From Dyella lipolytica (GTDB lineage Bacteria > Pseudomonadota > Gammaproteobacteria > Xanthomonadales > Rhodanobacteraceae), in contig NZ_BSNQ01000003.1 of assembly GCF_030160075.1 (NCBI RefSeq), forward strand, positions 2,086,383 to 2,150,382: a DNA stretch of 64,000 bases, in the 5' to 3' direction. This document shows positions 19,052 to 28,004 of this stretch, in pieces. Position 1 is the stretch's first letter. Every line of letters starts with the position of its first letter. The position numbers were made by a program, and so were the translations under genes. The notes beneath the pieces were generated by a model that saw only the letters and a list, made by a program, of their open reading frames with translations, had not been told where the DNA came from and ran no database searches.

Positions 19052-19891
19052 ATGAACGAGGACCCTGGCAGTACCAGCGGCCCGGTCCACCGAAAATGGT
19101 GGGATCGACTGGGCCATCTGTTTTCCGGCGAGCCACGCAACCGCGAGGAACTGATCGACGAGTTGCGAACCGCCCAGGCCAATGGCCTGCTTAGCGCCGA
19201 CACCCTTCCCATGCTGGAAGGCGCGCTGCGAGTCACCGAACTCAACGTCGACGACGTGATGGTGCCCCGCATGCAGATCGTGATGATCGATGTCGATGCA
19301 CCCCTTCCCGATATTCTCGCCGCCGTGGTCGAATCCGGGCACTCCCGCTTCCCGGTGCATGGCGAGGACAAAGACGACATCCTCGGCATCCTGCTCGCCA
19401 AGGATCTGCTCAAGTACTTCGGCAACGGTACGGATTTCGATCTGCGCACAATTCTGCGTCCGGCCGTGCTGATCCCCGAATCGATGCGCCTGAACGTGCT
19501 GCTGGCCGAATTCCGCCGTAGCCGCAACCACATGGCGCTGGTGGTGGACGAATACGGCGGTGTCGCTGGCTTGGTCACCATCGAAGACGTGCTGGAAGAA
19601 ATCGTCGGCGAGATCGACGACGAGCACGACGACGAGGAAGAACCCAACCTGATGCACGCCCAGGCCGAAGGCGAGTGGATCGTCGATGCGCTCACGCCCA
19701 TCGCCGACTTCAACGAGGAAATCGGCGCAGCCTTCTCCGACGAGGAGTACGACACCATCGGCGGCATGGCCACCTCTGAATTCGGTCACTTGCCCGAAGT
19801 GGGCGAACAAATCGCCATCGGCAACTTCGAATTCCAAGTCACCCAGGCCGACGATCGCCGCGTGCAGCAGTTCCGCGTGATCCGGCGCTGA
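19052..19891 (+). CDS. corC: CorC/HlyC-family CBS-domain protein
   Basis: A 279-residue cytoplasmic protein with no DUF21 membrane part. Two CBS domains (about residues 60-185, with VMVPRMQIVMID and VVDEYGGVAGLVTIEDVLEEIVGEI) are followed by an acidic stretch and the CorC_HlyC C-terminal domain. The family is linked to magnesium and cobalt efflux and in the phoH-ybeY-corC order usually precedes lnt. Here lnt is absent and a DUF4105 gene follows. The ATG at 19052 is preferred over the GTG at 19031. A true corA lies 3.5 kb away. Confidence 0.9.
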   Translation: MNEDPGSTSGPVHRKWWDRLGHLFSGEPRNREELIDELRTAQANGLLSADTLPMLEGALRVTELNVDDVMVPRMQIVMIDVDAPLPDILAAVVESGHSRFPVHGEDKDDILGILLAKDLLKYFGNGTDFDLRTILRPAVLIPESMRLNVLLAEFRRSRNHMALVVDEYGGVAGLVTIEDVLEEIVGEIDDEHDDEEEPNLMHAQAEGEWIVDALTPIADFNEEIGAAFSDEEYDTIGGMATSEFGHLPEVGEQIAIGNFEFQVTQADDRRVQQFRVIRR

Positions 19892-19978
19892 CCGAACCAC
19901 CGTGCGCCTGCCATGTCCGCCTTCGGCAGGTGCACGCTTCCCGATAAGCTACGCCCTTTCCTTTCAACGGTTCCGCCC

Positions 19979-21193
19979 ATGAAGCTCGCCGGCCGCTTGC
20001 TGCTGACCCTTGCATTGATCCTCTGCAGCGCGTGCCTACCTGCGCAGGCCGAAGTGGAAAATGCGCCAGGGGCAAACCTCGAAGTCTCACTGATCACCTA
20101 CGGCCCAGGCGACATCTATTGGGAGCGTTTCGGCCACGATGCGATCGAACTACGCGACACCGTCAGCGGCGAGGAAGTGGACTTCAACTACGGCGTCTTC
20201 AACTTCGACGAGAAAAATTTCTTCCTCAATTTCGCCCGCGGCCGCATGCACTACCTGATCGACGCCGAGGTCACCACCGATGAAGAAAACTTCTATAAGC
20301 AAGCTGGACGCTCCATCACCAAGCAGCAACTCGCACTGACACCGCAACAAGCTGCCGCCTTGCGCGACTTTCTGTTCTGGAACTTGCGTCCTGAAAACGC
20401 CGGCTACAATTACGACTACTACATCGACAACTGCACTACGCGAGTACGCGATGCACTCGACCGCGCACTCGGCGGTGCCATCAAAGCCCGCCTGACTAAA
20501 CTGCCAGGCGGCATGACCTACCGCCAGCAAACCGTGCGCCTGATGAGTGCGCAACCGTGGCTGATGCTGATACTCGACCTTGGTCTGGGCCCCTACGCAG
20601 ATCAACCACTCAATGCGTGGCAGGAGAGCTTTCTGCCCGAAAAGTTACAAGCCAACCTGAGCAGCGTCACTGCGATGGACGAGCATGGTGCACCTGCCGC
20701 GCTAGTGCAGAGCGAAGAGCTGCTCTCGCCGAACCACCTCAGTATGCCGCCGCCGCAGCCGCCGGACCTGCGTGTACCAATGGGTTTAGCTGGCCTGCTA
20801 ATCGCTGGATTGATCGCGCTTGCCGCACGCTGGTGGCTTCCCGGCTTCGCATTGTTTGGCTCGCTCTATCTATTAGCCGCAGGGCTGGTCGGCCTACTAC
20901 TACTGATTCTCTGGACGCTCACAGCACATCACTCGGCCTGGGCCAACGCGAACCTGCTGCTGTTCAACCCGTTGGCTTTATTGCTACTACCCGCAGTATG
21001 GCGGAAGCTCCGCGGTATCACTCCTTCGCACTTCACCGACGGCACCCTGTTGCTGCAACTGCTGGCGCTGATCGCGGCCATGTTGATGCACATGCTGCCC
21101 GGCACCGTGCAGCAGAACCAACCGTGGATTCTGTTCGCTCTACCTATATGGCTAGCGCTTGCTTGGGGCATGCGTCAGCGTTCACGACACTAG
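19979..21193 (+). CDS. DUF4105 membrane protein
   Basis: A 404-residue envelope protein. A signal peptide (residues 1-24, cut after PAQA) is followed by a DUF4105 domain with YGPGDIYWERFGHDAIELRD, FNYGVFNF, FLNFARGRMHYLID and NYDYYIDNCTTRVRDALD; the conserved His and Cys suggest a papain-like (NlpC/P60-related) fold, which is an inference from the spacing. The C-terminal 130 residues hold four or five membrane helices. The ATG at 19979 is chosen because it begins the signal peptide. The family is widespread in Bacteroidetes and gammaproteobacteria, with no settled function. It is followed after 102 bases by the first TMTC-like gene. Confidence 0.82.
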   Translation: MKLAGRLLLTLALILCSACLPAQAEVENAPGANLEVSLITYGPGDIYWERFGHDAIELRDTVSGEEVDFNYGVFNFDEKNFFLNFARGRMHYLIDAEVTTDEENFYKQAGRSITKQQLALTPQQAAALRDFLFWNLRPENAGYNYDYYIDNCTTRVRDALDRALGGAIKARLTKLPGGMTYRQQTVRLMSAQPWLMLILDLGLGPYADQPLNAWQESFLPEKLQANLSSVTAMDEHGAPAALVQSEELLSPNHLSMPPPQPPDLRVPMGLAGLLIAGLIALAARWWLPGFALFGSLYLLAAGLVGLLLLILWTLTAHHSAWANANLLLFNPLALLLLPAVWRKLRGITPSHFTDGTLLLQLLALIAAMLMHMLPGTVQQNQPWILFALPIWLALAWGMRQRSRH

Positions 21194-21295
21194 TCCGAAC
21201 AAATAGGCGTGATCACATGATCCCGTCAGGCGACAAAGCGCAGATCAGACTTGCTAGGGACTCATCAAATTTCGAGATCAATTAGGAACGCACTT

Positions 21296-23137
21296 ATGCC
21301 AGCATCCGCTCCAAAATCAGAAATTACTGGATACGGGATGCGTAATCGGTTGACCTGTGGCGTTGCAGTCATAGTGCTTATCGTAATTGGCGTCGTCTAT
21401 TGGCCTGTCATACATGCCGGATTTGTCTGGGACGATGTGCTCGACTTCGTCCAGATGGGGTGGCTCAGGCACGGAGATGAGTGGAAGCACTATATCTTCA
21501 AAGACTTCAACAACTGGCCAAATTACTTCAGACCGCTGGTCGTTGGGCTCTTTACGCTAGAGGTCCGCCTGTTCGATAGCAGCCCCGGTGCCATGCATGG
21601 CGTATCCCTCGCCATTCACCTGATCGACACGCTCCTTGTCGGCCTTTTGTCATGGCAGTGCAGCTCAGCGTTAGGAGATGATCTCAAACGAAGAACTTGT
21701 CTGCTCGCCATTTCAATGTTGCTCTATGGACTACATCCAGTATTGATCGAGCCGGTGACATGGATAGGCTGCCAGTTCGACCTCGCCGCAACAATGCTTA
21801 TGTTGCTGGGGTTGCTGGCAAACACTGTTATCCAGAATCACCTAACGCGCGCAACAGTCGTTGCAATCCTCTTTTTTCTTGCCGCCTGCTGCAAGGAATC
21901 GGCAGTCTCGTTTCCATTGATGATTGCAGTTTTTGATTGGGCCCTTATTCCAAGGCATTCGGAGGATGGGCGCCACCCTATCCGAACATTCATCAGGCGA
22001 AATTGGCAAACATATACCGCCATGTTTTTCGCCGGAATCATCTACCTTGCTTTCCGTCACTGGGCCCTGGGTCAAGTCCTCAACACGACCGGGGGCAGCT
22101 CAGCGTCCGCATTTGCGCGGCTGCAGGAAGTTTGCTTCATCTACCTGCATTACTGGCAGACGCTGTTCTGGCCCATGCATGGAATGAATCCCATCCATGA
22201 GATTGACGCCCAGCGATTTCAGACAACTTCCGCATCGTCCATCCTTATCGACGCGACAGCGATCTGCATCGTTGCTGCCGGCCTTTACTCAGCACTTAAA
22301 CACGCATCTCCGATGGGCTGCATCGTCATGATGATGACCGTCGCGCTGATTCCCGTACTGCACATCAGCTCAATAGCTTTCGCGGCCAGCCTTTACCACG
22401 AACGATATGTGATGACTTCTCTTGCGGGCATATGCGCAATGCTCCCGCTCATCCGCGCCCCCATCTATATCAGGCAACGTCAGTTGAAGTTTATTCCGTC
22501 ATCCGCAGTGATAGCCGGCTGTCTTTGGTTTGTACTTGCAGTAGTCGATATAAGGATGACGTTGCCACTATGGTCCAACAACGTGAGCTTTTGGCAATGG
22601 GCTCTCGCCGGCAATCCAGACTCCCTGGACGCAAAAGACAGCCTTCTCAGCGCTTACATTGATACTAAAGATTATGCCCATGCCCAACCGCTGGCGGATC
22701 AGCTCCTGACGGAACATGCTTCATGTGCCAATTGCATGTTGAATATCGCCATTCTAGCGGTCGCTAAAAACGATCCCGCACGCGCAGCGATTGCACTGGA
22801 GGAAGTGAGAAACTCCAAGGAAGTGGCTGCAGACGAACAAATGTACCGGATGTACCTCCTGACCACAGGCCAAATGTTGCTTTTGCAGGGCCATCCACAG
22901 GACGCTGACCAGATTTTTCGTGCCGCAATAGAACTGGATCCTCTGGATCCACAACCACAACTCTCGCTCGCCACTGCACTAGCGATGCAAGGCAAAGAAA
23001 GTGAGGCGCGATCGAGGGCTGAATCCGGGATCGCTTTGCTTTCGCCAGACATGCGTGACTCGGCACGCAGGGCGCTTAACAAAGCCATCGATTTAGACAT
23101 CAAGTTATCTCAACAAGTCAATCATTCAGAGAATTGA
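21296..23137 (+). CDS. TMTC-like GT-C membrane protein with C-terminal repeat domain (first of three)
   Basis: A 613-residue protein. About ten to twelve membrane helices cover residues 18-440, and a soluble alpha-helical tail with TPR-like units (DYAHAQPLADQLL, DPARAAIALEEV, DPQPQLSLATALAMQGK) fills the rest. Loop 1 carries YWPVIHAGFVWDDV with an acidic pair Asp46-Asp47, where GT-C glycosyltransferases keep their catalytic acid. GLHPVLIEPVTWIGCQFDLAATMLML and YHERYVMTSL match the HPxxxExVxWIxxRxDLL and R-x-x-Y blocks of TMTC-type O-mannosyltransferases. I infer a lipid-linked-sugar-dependent protein glycosyltransferase acting outside the inner membrane; target unknown. Codon use is AT-richer than in flanking genes. 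AGGA lies nine bases before the ATG. Confidence 0.75.
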   Translation: MPASAPKSEITGYGMRNRLTCGVAVIVLIVIGVVYWPVIHAGFVWDDVLDFVQMGWLRHGDEWKHYIFKDFNNWPNYFRPLVVGLFTLEVRLFDSSPGAMHGVSLAIHLIDTLLVGLLSWQCSSALGDDLKRRTCLLAISMLLYGLHPVLIEPVTWIGCQFDLAATMLMLLGLLANTVIQNHLTRATVVAILFFLAACCKESAVSFPLMIAVFDWALIPRHSEDGRHPIRTFIRRNWQTYTAMFFAGIIYLAFRHWALGQVLNTTGGSSASAFARLQEVCFIYLHYWQTLFWPMHGMNPIHEIDAQRFQTTSASSILIDATAICIVAAGLYSALKHASPMGCIVMMMTVALIPVLHISSIAFAASLYHERYVMTSLAGICAMLPLIRAPIYIRQRQLKFIPSSAVIAGCLWFVLAVVDIRMTLPLWSNNVSFWQWALAGNPDSLDAKDSLLSAYIDTKDYAHAQPLADQLLTEHASCANCMLNIAILAVAKNDPARAAIALEEVRNSKEVAADEQMYRMYLLTTGQMLLLQGHPQDADQIFRAAIELDPLDPQPQLSLATALAMQGKESEARSRAESGIALLSPDMRDSARRALNKAIDLDIKLSQQVNHSEN

Positions 23138-23376
23138 GGGAACGGATATTTTTGCATCAGTAGTATGGAAATCAAAAAAGCTCCAAAAAAAATACGCACC
23201 ATCCTAAACGCCGCCTGACGAGGGTCGACCCGTTAGCACGCGCATGTTCGACAAAATGGCAATTACTCTCAGACACTCGATATCTCAGCCATAGCCCGAC
23301 CGGATCGGCAATCAACCGTCACACTAGTCGAGGCCCTATTTGCGCGACATCAAGCAAACAGGGCATTATTTGACGT

Positions 23377-24396
23377 ATGTCGATACCCGTGCCCTCGGCC
23401 ATTGCGACAGCAACCACGCCATCCACGATGGTCGTAAGTTGTGTGGCTTACCATAACGATGGCCGTCGAGCTGGAGACATCGACCTTGACGCGATCAGCG
23501 ACGCACTGAAAGAACCCGATACTTTCGTCTGGGTCGGCTTGCACGAACCCGATCAAGCGCTGCTACTGAAGTTGCAGGAAGAATTCGACCTGCACGACTT
23601 GGCTGTTGAAGACGCTCAACAGGCACACCAGCGCACAAAAATCGAAACTTATGGCGAATCGCTGTTCATTGTGGTGCAGACCGCGCAATTGGTGAGCGGG
23701 CATATCGCTTTTGGCGAAACACATATATTCCTGGGCAAGCGCTACCTGATTACCGTGCGGCATGGTGCATCGATGTCGTACTCCCCAGCTCGACGCTCCT
23801 GCGAAATGTCACCAGAGTTGCTGGCGTATGGCCCAAGCTATGGGCTTTATGGTGTACTCGACTTTATCGTCGACAACCTGTCGCCCATCGTGCGCGACTT
23901 CCGCGAAGAACTTCATAAACTGGAAAAAGACATATTCGCTGACACGTTCGATCGGGGCACCATACGCCGTCTTTACGACATGCAACACGATCTCATGGCT
24001 CTTCGACTTGCAACAGCACCGATGCAGGATGTGATAAATCAGCTCGCGCGCCTGCATCCAACGTTGATACCCAAGGAACTGCGGGCATACTTCCGCGATG
24101 TATATGACCATGTATTCCGCGTCAACGAATCGATCGGCGCCATGCGCGAGATGCTCACCGCCGCCATCAACGTGAACCTGTCGCTAGTCACCTTCGGCCA
24201 GAACGAAGTGATGAAAAAGCTTGCCGGTTGGGCAGCCATGCTCGCGGCGCCCACCTTGATTACCAGCTGGTACGGCATGAACTTCACGCACATGCCCGAG
24301 CTAGAAAAACCCTGGGCGTATCCGGCCATCATGGGCTTGGTAGCATGCGTGGTAGCCGGCATCTACGTCATGCTCAAGCGGGCGAAATGGTTTTGA
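23377..24396 (+). CDS. corA: CorA-family magnesium/cobalt channel
   Basis: A 339-residue CorA channel. The long cytoplasmic N-terminal domain (alpha/beta then stalk helices) is followed by two C-terminal membrane helices, the first ending in the signature YGMNF that forms the periplasmic selectivity loop. The C-terminus MLKRAKWF is basic as usual. It should carry Mg2+ (also Co2+, Ni2+) inward down the membrane potential as a pentamer. The 239 bases before it contain no gene I can support. It converges on the S9 peptidase gene over a strong hairpin. Confidence 0.93.
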   Translation: MSIPVPSAIATATTPSTMVVSCVAYHNDGRRAGDIDLDAISDALKEPDTFVWVGLHEPDQALLLKLQEEFDLHDLAVEDAQQAHQRTKIETYGESLFIVVQTAQLVSGHIAFGETHIFLGKRYLITVRHGASMSYSPARRSCEMSPELLAYGPSYGLYGVLDFIVDNLSPIVRDFREELHKLEKDIFADTFDRGTIRRLYDMQHDLMALRLATAPMQDVINQLARLHPTLIPKELRAYFRDVYDHVFRVNESIGAMREMLTAAINVNLSLVTFGQNEVMKKLAGWAAMLAAPTLITSWYGMNFTHMPELEKPWAYPAIMGLVACVVAGIYVMLKRAKWF

Positions 24397-24424
24397 ACTA
24401 CACGCGCGGATCCACGTGAATAAA

Positions 24425-24457
24425 GAGGCGATGAGCGTTTATCACGATCATCGCCTC
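24425..24457. terminator. Bidirectional terminator hairpin between corA and the S9 peptidase gene
   Basis: GAGGCGATGA (24425-24434) and TCATCGCCTC (24448-24457) form a perfect ten-base stem with a 13-base loop. It lies 28 bases after the corA stop and 23 bases beyond the stop of the convergent peptidase gene. AAA precedes and GGAAATTTC follows, so neither side has a long T-run; termination of both transcripts is inferred from position and stem quality. Confidence 0.7.
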
Positions 24458-24480
24458 GGAAATTTCAACAAAGCTTCGAG

Positions 24481-26610
24481 TTATTGCGTATTTGACGGCG
24501 CACCTTCAGCCGTCCATTTCTTGAGCCACGCGTTCACTGTCTCATGCCATAGCACACTGTTCTGCGGCTTCAGCACCCAATGATTCTCATCGGGGAAGGT
24601 AAGGAATTCACTTGGAATACCCTGACGCTGCAAAGCCGTGAATGCGCCCAAGCCCTGTGTAATCGGTATGCGGAAATCGTCGCCCGAATGCACTACCAGC
24701 ATAGGCACGCGCCAATCTTTGACGTGATTGACCGGGTTGAATTTCTCGTAGTTCTCCGGCACATCGAACTGCCGGCCACCGTTTTCATGTTCTTCGAACC
24801 ACAATTCTTCGGTGGCGTAATACATCATGCGGGCATCGAACACACCGTCGTGATCGACCAGGCACTTCCACGGTTTATTCCACACGCCGGCGATCCAATA
24901 TGTCATGTAACCACCGTAGCTGGCACCGAGCGCGCAGGCTCGATCGCTGTCAAGGAACGAATACTTATCCAGCGCTGCCTGCCAGCCTAGCTTGAGATCT
25001 TCCAGCGGTTTGCCGCCCCAGTCACCGGAGATGGAATCGGTAAAGGCCTGACCATAGCCGGTGGAACCGTGGAAGTTGATGGTGACGACTGCAAAGCCCT
25101 GGCCCGCGTACGTTTGCGGATTCCAGCGATAACTCCAATCGTTATTCATCGCGCCCTGCGGACCGCCGTGAATGATGAAGGCGACCGGATATTTATGACC
25201 GGCTTTGTAACCCACCGGCTTTACAACGTAGCCCTGCACGATTTCGTTGTTCCAGCCTTTGAACGTGAAGAACTGAAAATCACCCATCCTGACGTTTTTC
25301 AGACGCTCGGCATTGAAATAAGTGACCTGACTGAGGTCACGACCATCGGCGTCGACGGTATACAAATCCGCCGGCCGCTTGAGATCGTCGCGTGCCAGTA
25401 GTATTCGCTGGCGCGCCAGCGTGTAGCCATTGACGGAACCGTCGCCGACCACCTGCTTCACCTTGCCGCTAGCGACGTCCACCGCAAACAGCGGACGTTG
25501 CCCGTTGTTGTCCGCAGTGACATAGAGCGTCTTGCCATTGGCAGAGATGCTCATATTTGCAGGCGAACGGTCCCAATCCGGATCGACTTCGTGCTTGGCT
25601 CCGGTAGCGAGATCCAGCGCCATGATCGCAAAGCGGTCGGCTTCGAAAGCAGGCGTCTTCATCGCCAGGTAGTACAGCGTCTTACCGTCCGGCGATGGCA
25701 CGGGATAGGCGTCCCACGCTTCGTTGCCGGAAGTGAGATCGGTCGGCGGCGCTGAACCGTCGGCCGGTACTTTGTAGACATCGAAGTTGGTCGACCAAGG
25801 CTCACTGGTGCTAGCAATGCGTACGTCGAAATAAACCGTCTTACCATCTGGTGAAAACGCGAATTCACTGTCATCGCCGAACGGTTTGCTCGGTACATCG
25901 CCATCGATGCCGCCGGTTAACAGGGTCGGCTCAGCCGGCAGCTGTCCGTCCGCGCCAAGGCGCGCGATATAGAGCTGGTTGCGGCGACCGTCGGCCCAGG
26001 TATCCCAATGTCGCACGAAGAGTTTGTCATAAAGCGTGCCGGTGGCTTTGTTCGCGGTGCGACCGTCGAGCCGCTCTTTGGTGCAAGCCAAGCCATGGCA
26101 ATCGGTGAACACGGCGTAGGACAGCAGCACACTCTTGCCGTCCGGCGACAACTTGTAGTTGTCGATATCCACCGGGCTGTGACTTATCTGCACTGGAGTC
26201 GACGCCACGCTCAGATCGAGATCAGGCTTGCCCGTACCGAAATCCAGTCGCCATAGCTGTGCCACCCCGGCCACTGGTGCCACGTAGTAGATGCTACGGC
26301 CATCCGCCGACCACCTTGGCGACGAAGCTCCCTTTTCCACCACCTTCACGGGTTTACCGCCGCGTGCCAGATCCAGCACTTCGAGCGCATTGACGCCCTT
26401 GTTGGCGGCATAGTCGGTACTGCGCACAGTGAAGGCTGCATAACGCCCATCGGGCGACAGCTGCGGGTCACTGACCCGGTCCATCATCACCAGATCGCGC
26501 ACGCCGAACGGGTGCGGCATGCCGCTTTCGACCGGCGTGCCGCCCACCAACGTATCCGCGACGGCCGGCACCGCCATCGCCAGCAATAGCGCGGCAAACA
26601 GAGGCTTCAT
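24481..26610 (-). CDS. Secreted S9-family prolyl-oligopeptidase-like peptidase (dipeptidyl-peptidase type)
   Basis: A 709-residue protein. The signal peptide (residues 1-18, cut before DT) is followed by a beta-propeller region with repeated SPDGK/SADGR blades (residues 40-430) and an alpha/beta-hydrolase domain. The catalytic residues are Ser564 in GASYGGYM, the Asp pair at 644-645 in HSGDDFRIP, and His677 in ENHW. This is the layout of dipeptidyl-peptidase 5/acylaminoacyl-peptidase relatives that release dipeptides or blocked residues from oligopeptides in the periplasm. The gene is monocistronic; its upstream region is shared with the divergent first pilin gene. Specificity cannot be read from the sequence. 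Confidence 0.88.
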   Translation of the reverse strand: MKPLFAALLLAMAVPAVADTLVGGTPVESGMPHPFGVRDLVMMDRVSDPQLSPDGRYAAFTVRSTDYAANKGVNALEVLDLARGGKPVKVVEKGASSPRWSADGRSIYYVAPVAGVAQLWRLDFGTGKPDLDLSVASTPVQISHSPVDIDNYKLSPDGKSVLLSYAVFTDCHGLACTKERLDGRTANKATGTLYDKLFVRHWDTWADGRRNQLYIARLGADGQLPAEPTLLTGGIDGDVPSKPFGDDSEFAFSPDGKTVYFDVRIASTSEPWSTNFDVYKVPADGSAPPTDLTSGNEAWDAYPVPSPDGKTLYYLAMKTPAFEADRFAIMALDLATGAKHEVDPDWDRSPANMSISANGKTLYVTADNNGQRPLFAVDVASGKVKQVVGDGSVNGYTLARQRILLARDDLKRPADLYTVDADGRDLSQVTYFNAERLKNVRMGDFQFFTFKGWNNEIVQGYVVKPVGYKAGHKYPVAFIIHGGPQGAMNNDWSYRWNPQTYAGQGFAVVTINFHGSTGYGQAFTDSISGDWGGKPLEDLKLGWQAALDKYSFLDSDRACALGASYGGYMTYWIAGVWNKPWKCLVDHDGVFDARMMYYATEELWFEEHENGGRQFDVPENYEKFNPVNHVKDWRVPMLVVHSGDDFRIPITQGLGAFTALQRQGIPSEFLTFPDENHWVLKPQNSVLWHETVNAWLKKWTAEGAPSNTQ

Positions 26611-26714
26611 AGTGAACTCCTTGTGAAGTGCAAAGGTGTGACGGTAAGGGGGCGTCTTGAAGGAAGCAAGTTTGGCGACAAACAGTGAAAAGCATCACAC
26701 CGCGGCCTGAGGCT

Positions 26715-26730
26715 TGGTACGGAACGTGCC
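26715..26730 (+). promoter_or_regulatory. Sigma-54 promoter of the first pilin gene
   Basis: TTGGTACGGAACGTGCC has GG at 26716-26717 and GC at 26728-26729, exactly ten bases apart, in a good -24/-12 context (YTGGYACG...TGC). Transcription would begin near 26741, a little over 20 bases before the ATG, with AAGGGGGAA as ribosome-binding site. Major pilin genes are RpoN/PilSR-controlled in Pseudomonas and xanthomonads, which supports the call. Confidence 0.7.
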
Positions 26731-26763
26731 TACTTTTTGGGGAAACCAAGGGGGAATACAACC

Positions 26764-27204
26764 ATGTTGCGCCAGCGCAAGGCCACCGGCTTTACTTTGA
26801 TTGAGCTGATGATTGTGGTGGCGATCATTGCCATCTTGGCCGCCATTGCCATTCCGGCCTATCAGAATTACCTGATTCGGGCACAAGTTTCTGAGGGCGT
26901 GATATTCGCCGATTCCGCTAAAACGGCGGAGTGGGATTTCGTTTCCAACACCGGACGCATACCCAAGAACAATGCGTCGGTCGGGCTGTCGAGCCCCGCC
27001 TCCATCGCTGGCAAATACGTATCGAGTGTGGATCTTGCGCCCAACGGACAGATCACAGTGACCTTTAACGGCCCTCAAGCGAACACAGCCATTAACGGCC
27101 AGACATTGGTGCTTTCGGCGATTACTTCATCCGAGAGCATCAATTGGTCCTGCACCAACAGCTCGCTTCCGGACAAATACCTGCCGACCCTCTGCAGGCA
27201 TTGA
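26764..27204 (+). CDS. pilA: Type IV pilin, first of a tandem pair
   Basis: A 146-residue type IVa prepilin. A nine-residue leader (MLRQRKATG) precedes the PilD site G-FTLIE, with Glu5 of the mature protein in place, then the hydrophobic assembly helix. The C-terminus has the Cys pair of the D-loop (SCTNSSLPDKYLPTLC). The mature N-terminal 40 residues are almost identical to those of the second pilin, but codons differ at many synonymous positions and the head domain has diverged, so this is not a recent duplication. Codon use is less biased than in the second pilin, suggesting lower expression or a specialised or minor role. It has its own sigma-54 promoter. Confidence 0.9.
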   Translation: MLRQRKATGFTLIELMIVVAIIAILAAIAIPAYQNYLIRAQVSEGVIFADSAKTAEWDFVSNTGRIPKNNASVGLSSPASIAGKYVSSVDLAPNGQITVTFNGPQANTAINGQTLVLSAITSSESINWSCTNSSLPDKYLPTLCRH

Positions 27205-27231
27205 ACCGTAAAGCCATGAAGTGACCAAAAG

Positions 27232-27246
27232 TGTCATTTGATGACA
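27232..27246. promoter_or_regulatory. Perfect palindrome TGTCAT-TTG-ATGACA, possible activator site
   Basis: Six-base arms with a three-base spacer, about 155 bases upstream of the -24 element of the second pilin promoter. That distance and the TGTC core are compatible with an enhancer site for a sigma-54 activator such as PilR, but the identity of the binding protein is a guess. Confidence 0.4.
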
Positions 27247-27387
27247 ATCCTTGACCAGACCCGATTCCTACGCGTTGGGTTTGCCCCGTCTGAACTCAAA
27301 TCCTTGACGTATTTGGCTTGTCGACATGCGTGACCCACTCCACAATGCCATTGCCCGATCCATCAGCCGATGCATCGACGGCAGAAG

Positions 27388-27403
27388 TGGCACATAAGCT
27401 GCT
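27388..27403 (+). promoter_or_regulatory. Sigma-54 promoter of the second pilin gene
   Basis: TGGCACATAAGCTGCT has GG at 27389-27390 and GC at 27401-27402 with ten bases between, a near-consensus RpoN promoter (TGGCAC-N5-TTGC-like). The predicted start near 27413 leaves a 120-base leader. This element is closer to consensus than that of the first pilin, matching the stronger codon bias of the second gene. Confidence 0.75.
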
Positions 27404-27532
27404 TCGATTCGACACGAGCGTCCTGGTCGTTCCTGACGGTAAATAAGGGGGTACCGGTCCCGCCTAGGGGGATTCGGGACTGGGGCTCGGGAAAGTACTA
27501 CTACGGTTAGCTAGCCAAACAGAGGAACCACC

Positions 27533-27979
27533 ATGAAGAGCATGCAGAAAGGCTTCACCCTGATCGAACTGATGATCGTGGTTGCGATCATCGCCATCCT
27601 GGCCGCCATTGCCATCCCGGCCTATCAGAACTATCTGATCCGCGCACAGGTTTCTGAAGGCGCCGTTCTTGGTAGCGCCGCCGAGACGTCGCTTGCTGAG
27701 TTCTACCAGAACACGGGGCACTTCCCCACTGTTCTCGCATCGTCCGGCTTGGCCACACCTGCCAGCGTTCAAGGTAAGTACGTGACAAGCGTTGATGGAA
27801 CCTCGACCGCGGGCGTAATCATCGCCGTATTCGGCAACCAGGCTAACTCTGCTATCAATGGTTCTCAGCTGGGCCTGTCTGCGATCACCTCCGGCGGTAC
27901 CGTTGCTTGGTCCTGCAACAACGCGCATACCACTGTCGCTGCCAAGTACCTGCCGACCTCTTGCCGCACCGGCGGCTGA
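27533..27979 (+). CDS. pilA: Type IV major pilin, second of a tandem pair
   Basis: A 148-residue type IVa prepilin with a seven-residue leader (MKSMQKG), cleavage at G-FTLIE, Glu5, the conserved N-terminal helix, and a C-terminal Cys pair ([18 protein letters not shown]). Codons end predominantly in C, as expected for a very highly expressed gene, so I take this to be the main fibre subunit. It has a good sigma-54 promoter upstream and a strong terminator 26 bases downstream that should insulate or dampen the TMTC-like genes that follow. The head is Ser/Thr-rich ([17 protein letters not shown]), which offers O-glycosylation sites; that is inference. Confidence 0.93.
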   Translation: MKSMQKGFTLIELMIVVAIIAILAAIAIPAYQNYLIRAQVSEGAVLGSAAETSLAEFYQNTGHFPTVLASSGLATPASVQGKYVTSVDGTSTAGVIIAVFGNQANSAINGSQLGLSAITSGGTVAWSCNNAHTTVAAKYLPTSCRTGG

Positions 27980-28004
27980 TACCAAGAAACTCCTCAGTAC
28001 TGCG

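Larger units (their letters stand above)
27205..27532 (+). promoter_or_regulatory. Pilin intergenic control region
   Basis: These 328 bases hold no credible gene. They contain a perfect inverted repeat at 27232-27246, a sigma-54 promoter at 27388-27403, and a long leader of about 120 bases up to the second pilin, ending in GAGGAACC as ribosome-binding site. Short TGTC words, the core of PilR sites in Pseudomonas, occur upstream of the promoter. No clear terminator for the first pilin is visible, so read-through is possible. Confidence 0.6.

Noticed and set aside
23138-23376. A small gene between the first TMTC-like gene and corA
   Set aside because: No frame with a start, a ribosome-binding site and coding-like composition was found.
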